Assembly: GCA_965248235.1 (NCBI GenBank)
Contig: CBDFIU010000003.1
Span: forward strand, 682,001 to 746,000
Direction: 5' to 3'
Source: UBA6623 sp965248235
GTDB taxonomy: Bacteria; Acidobacteriota; Terriglobia; Bryobacterales; UBA6623
DNA length: 64,000 bases
The notes below the pieces were generated by a model that saw only the letters and a program-made list of their open reading frames with translations, had not been told where the DNA came from and ran no database searches. Position numbers and translations under genes: made by a program. Of the stretch, positions 61,534-64,000 are shown one piece after another (the stretch's first letter is position 1; each line of letters begins with the position of its first letter).

Positions 61534-61686
61534 CCTCAAATACCGCAACCAGCCCCAAGCGCTAGCGACGGGCCAACTCGGCTCAGCACCGCGGCGAGTA
61601 GCCGGCCTCGGCAGTCGAAGCGGGAATGAATTAAGACCCGTCCTCGACAACATCGAACGGGCGGGGCGGGCGGGTTTCGCCGTTAG

Positions 61687-62718
61687 TCAACTCGTGGCGT
61701 CGTAAAGTCTCGGCTTTTCCGAACCCGATACTGTCTCCGCCTTGCCCGAACGCATCGACCGGATGCACGCTTCCGCCGTCAATAGCGACGTATAGCCATC
61801 CCAGGCGCTTGGTCCCGTCGGGCCGCCATCGTCGAGCGATCGCACCCATTCCTTCAATTCCGTGGCATACGCCGCCCCGAAGCGCTCCAGCCAACCCGGA
61901 TGCACTGGCTGCGATGCCGACCTCGCGGACCGCACGACGGGCCCCTCGCTGGGATCGGTTTGCACGGTTCCGGTCTCTCCAACGATCTCCACGCCAACCT
62001 CATAAGCGTACTTGGCGCTGACGTAGGCTTCGATCATCCCCAAGCAGCCTCCGCTCAGCGACAAATGAATGGTCACCAAATCAAAGGTGTCTTTCCCGAC
62101 CGCCGGGTCCGCCGTCACGCCGCGAACATAGGCCGACTCGACTTCTTGCCCCAGAAACCAGCGACACGAATCGAGGTCGTGAATCGCCGAGTTGACGATC
62201 ACCCCCTCGCTCGTCACGTAAGCCTCGGGTGCTTCGTTACGGTGGAATCCCTTGAAGAGAATCGGTCTGCCGATCCGGCCGGTGTCGACGGCCTGTTTCA
62301 CCGCGACGTGCCGCGCGTCGTAGTGCCGCATGAAACCGACCTGTACCAGCCTCCGGCCGAGTTCGATTTCGGCGTCGACCACGCGGCGAGCATCCTCGGC
62401 GGTTACCGCCAAGGGCTTCTCGCAAAGGACCGGTTTTTCAGCCGCCAAGCAGGCCAGCGTAAATTCGAGGTGGGTGGGGTCGGGCGTCGCGATCACGATG
62501 GCGTCAACGGCGGGGTCTTCTATGAGCTTGTGACCGTCGCTAAACGTGCGCGCGCCGCCGCAATCGGCCGCGACCGCCGAGCCGCGTTCCACGTCCATGT
62601 CCATCACGGCGATGACTTCGGCTCCGAAGACTTGGGAATGAAGATTGACGGCGTGCCGGCCGCCCATGCCGCCGACGCCGATAACGCCGACCGAGAGTGT
62701 TTTTGAAGAGCTACCCAT
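61687..62718 (-). CDS. Gfo/Idh/MocA-family oxidoreductase (inositol-dehydrogenase-like)
   Basis: 343 residues, cytoplasmic (no signal peptide, unlike the homologue at 8828-10051). Rossmann motif GVIGVGGMGGRHAVNL near the start, then IVIATPDPTHLEFTLACLAA and LCEKPLAV with the conserved Lys. Catalytic region VGFMRHYDARHVAVKQAVD and NSAIHDLDSCRWFLG. Overall similar to myo-inositol 2-dehydrogenase, but sugar or cyclitol substrates cannot be told apart from sequence. It lies seven bases downstream of the aspartate kinase stop on the same strand. Confidence 0.9.
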   Translation of the reverse strand: MGSSSKTLSVGVIGVGGMGGRHAVNLHSQVFGAEVIAVMDMDVERGSAVAADCGGARTFSDGHKLIEDPAVDAIVIATPDPTHLEFTLACLAAEKPVLCEKPLAVTAEDARRVVDAEIELGRRLVQVGFMRHYDARHVAVKQAVDTGRIGRPILFKGFHRNEAPEAYVTSEGVIVNSAIHDLDSCRWFLGQEVESAYVRGVTADPAVGKDTFDLVTIHLSLSGGCLGMIEAYVSAKYAYEVGVEIVGETGTVQTDPSEGPVVRSARSASQPVHPGWLERFGAAYATELKEWVRSLDDGGPTGPSAWDGYTSLLTAEACIRSMRSGKAETVSGSEKPRLYDATS

Positions 62719-62724
62719 AGTTGC

Positions 62725-64000
62725 TTACGCCGTCTCCTCGTGGAGCGCTCCCAATCCGCACGATTCATGCAACGCCCGCACCGCCTGATCGAGCGATTCC
62801 TGGGTGACGACAATCGCAATCGTCAACTCGCTCGATCCTTGTGCAATCGCGATGATGTTGATCCGATGGCGGGAAAGCGCGGTGAACACGTCACCCGCCA
62901 AGCCCGGAGTGCCCCGCATCCCCTCGCCCACCGCCGCCAGCAGCCCCACACTGTGATCCACTTCGATCGGATGGACGTAACCGTGCTCGAGTTCGAGCGA
63001 TAGTTCCTCGCGCAGCGCCGCCAAGGCGTCGGCCAGCTCTTCGGAACGCACCAACATGCAAAAGTTCTGCCGAAAACTCGACCGCGTCATCAGCAGCACT
63101 TCGACATTGGCTCGCGCCGCCGCCCCCAGCGCGCGCGACATCAGTTGCGCTCCCGAGGTCGAGGCGTTAGCCGCCTCGATCGTGATCAGCGCCGACTTCG
63201 CAAGGGACGTAATCGCGCGCACCCCGTGATCGGCCGTGATCGAGGATACAATGCGCGTGCCGGGCTTCGCGGCGTCGAAGCTGTTCTTGATCCACACCGG
63301 TATCCGCTTTTCGACCAACGGGGCGAGAGTGCGCGGATGCAACACCTTGGCACCGTTGTACGCCAGCTCCGCCGCCTCGTTGTAACTCACCTCGGCGAGA
63401 ACCCTTGCGTCGGCGACAAGCCGCGGATCGGCGGTGAGAATGCCGTCCACGTCCGTCCAGATCCACAATTCGGCGGCTTCGAGGACCGCCGCCAGAATCG
63501 CGGCTGAAAAATCCGAGCCGCCGCGACCCAGCGTCGTCTGACGTCCGTCGACTGCGGCGCCGTTGAAACCCGTCACGATCGGCGTCACTCCGTTTTCGAG
63601 CAGCGGACCCAGCCGCGCCGCGGCCTTCTCCGCGGTTTCTTCCATCAGCGGAGAAGCGTCGCCGAATTCCGCATCGGTGACGATCACCTCGACGGCGTTC
63701 ACCGCTTCCGAAGCAATCTCGTTCTTGCGCAACACCGCGCTCACCAACAGCGCGCAAAGTCGCTCGCCGGTCGTGACCGCCTCGTCCACCGAACGTGGAG
63801 GTCGTTCTCGCAGCATCGCCATACCCCGCGCCGTGCGGGCAAAACTATCGACCAAAGCCTCGATTTCACCGCGGGCCGTTTCGAGCGCTTCGCCGCCGAG
63901 CAGCTCGTCGGCCGCCTCCAGGTGGCGCTCGCGCAGCGTTGCCAGATTGGACTCCACCGCGGATTCTTCCCCGGCCGCCGCCAACTTCATGGTGTCGAGC
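62725..64000 (-). CDS. lysC: Aspartate kinase, 5' part outside the window
   Basis: First step of the lysine, threonine and methionine pathway. The frame is open to the window edge and the visible N-terminus (LDTMKLAAAGEES, VESNLATLRERHLEAADELL) lacks the opening KFGGTSV motif, so the gene starts beyond 64000. Kinase part: NGVTPIVTGFNGAAVDGRQT, TLGRGGSDFSAAILAAVLEA, WTDVDGILTADPRLVADARV, YNEAAELAYNGAKVLHPRTL. Two ACT domains follow for allosteric control: ALITIEAANASTSGAQLMSR and VGLLAAVGEGMRGTPGLAGD. No homoserine dehydrogenase domain is attached. Co-directional with the Gfo/Idh/MocA gene, 6 bp apart. Confidence 0.93.
   Translation of the reverse strand, partial: LDTMKLAAAGEESAVESNLATLRERHLEAADELLGGEALETARGEIEALVDSFARTARGMAMLRERPPRSVDEAVTTGERLCALLVSAVLRKNEIASEAVNAVEVIVTDAEFGDASPLMEETAEKAAARLGPLLENGVTPIVTGFNGAAVDGRQTTLGRGGSDFSAAILAAVLEAAELWIWTDVDGILTADPRLVADARVLAEVSYNEAAELAYNGAKVLHPRTLAPLVEKRIPVWIKNSFDAAKPGTRIVSSITADHGVRAITSLAKSALITIEAANASTSGAQLMSRALGAAARANVEVLLMTRSSFRQNFCMLVRSEELADALAALREELSLELEHGYVHPIEVDHSVGLLAAVGEGMRGTPGLAGDVFTALSRHRINIIAIAQGSSELTIAIVVTQESLDQAVRALHESCGLGALHEETA

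Overview
The window is GC-rich and most likely comes from an Acidobacteriota genome, probably Bryobacterales (the Solibacter group). The pointers are a large secreted protein with a TIGR03437-type C-terminus (36308-39376), an Oar-type TonB-dependent receptor with an N-terminal carboxypeptidase-regulatory-like domain, an ECF sigma factor next to a Ser/Thr kinase, a GH127/DUF1680 lipoprotein and Tat-exported Gfo/Idh/MocA oxidoreductases. This placement is inferred from gene content. I saw no rRNA, tRNA or CRISPR array.

Layout. 1-8.8 kb is a damaged zone. It holds an ECF sigma factor with a -1 frameshift, a fresh IS1595-family element with 24-bp inverted repeats and an 8-bp target duplication, and a roughly 1,630-codon gene (kinase, TolB-like, alpha/beta-hydrolase, NB-ARC-like, TPR) split by three single-base losses in homopolymers. 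A PQQ-propeller gene follows, fused by deletion to the C-terminal half of a MinD/ParA-like ATPase. 8.8-17.3 kb is a carbohydrate locus: oxidoreductase and TonB receptor on one strand, GH127 and a mutarotase-like protein on the other. An IS481-family element and a MOSC protein follow. 19.6-24.5 kb is the F1 part of ATP synthase (atpHAGDC) with no F0 genes. 24.6-27.1 kb has a glycerol-facilitator-type channel, a YceI/EF-hand protein and a NosL-like protein. 27.1-28.8 kb has a long nested palindrome and an IS110-family element. 28.8-36.3 kb is a Cu/Ag efflux operon: a small Cys/His-rich secreted protein, cusC, cusB, cusA and a translationally coupled secreted protein, behind a MerR-type promoter with a 20-bp spacer. 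36.3-47.1 kb holds the TIGR03437 protein, a PPi-type phosphofructokinase, a MacA/ATPase pair without permease, a DinB-like protein and a zinc-ribbon/CbiX/flavin-reductase set. 47.2-57.6 kb holds a purine permease, a secreted Xaa-Pro peptidase, a second flavin reductase, a FecR-like protein, uvrB and an acyl-activating/acyltransferase fusion. 57.7-64 kb holds infC with an ATT start and an attenuator-like leader, an HU/IHF protein, an SDR, a lone secretin, a second Gfo/Idh/MocA enzyme and the 3' part of aspartate kinase.

Three families of non-autonomous palindromic repeats run through the window (called R1, R2 and R3 here). R1 (about 108 bp, ends of the GAAAAA-GGGGAC type) has three copies, one read in frame inside the acyl-ligase gene. 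R2 (GGTGGAGC...GGAACC type) has four copies, one of which supplies the C-terminus of a protein. R3 (about 53 or 185 bp) has three copies, two of which end exactly at stop codons of neighbouring genes. The window thus mixes intact housekeeping genes with accessory regions shaped by IS elements and small palindromes.
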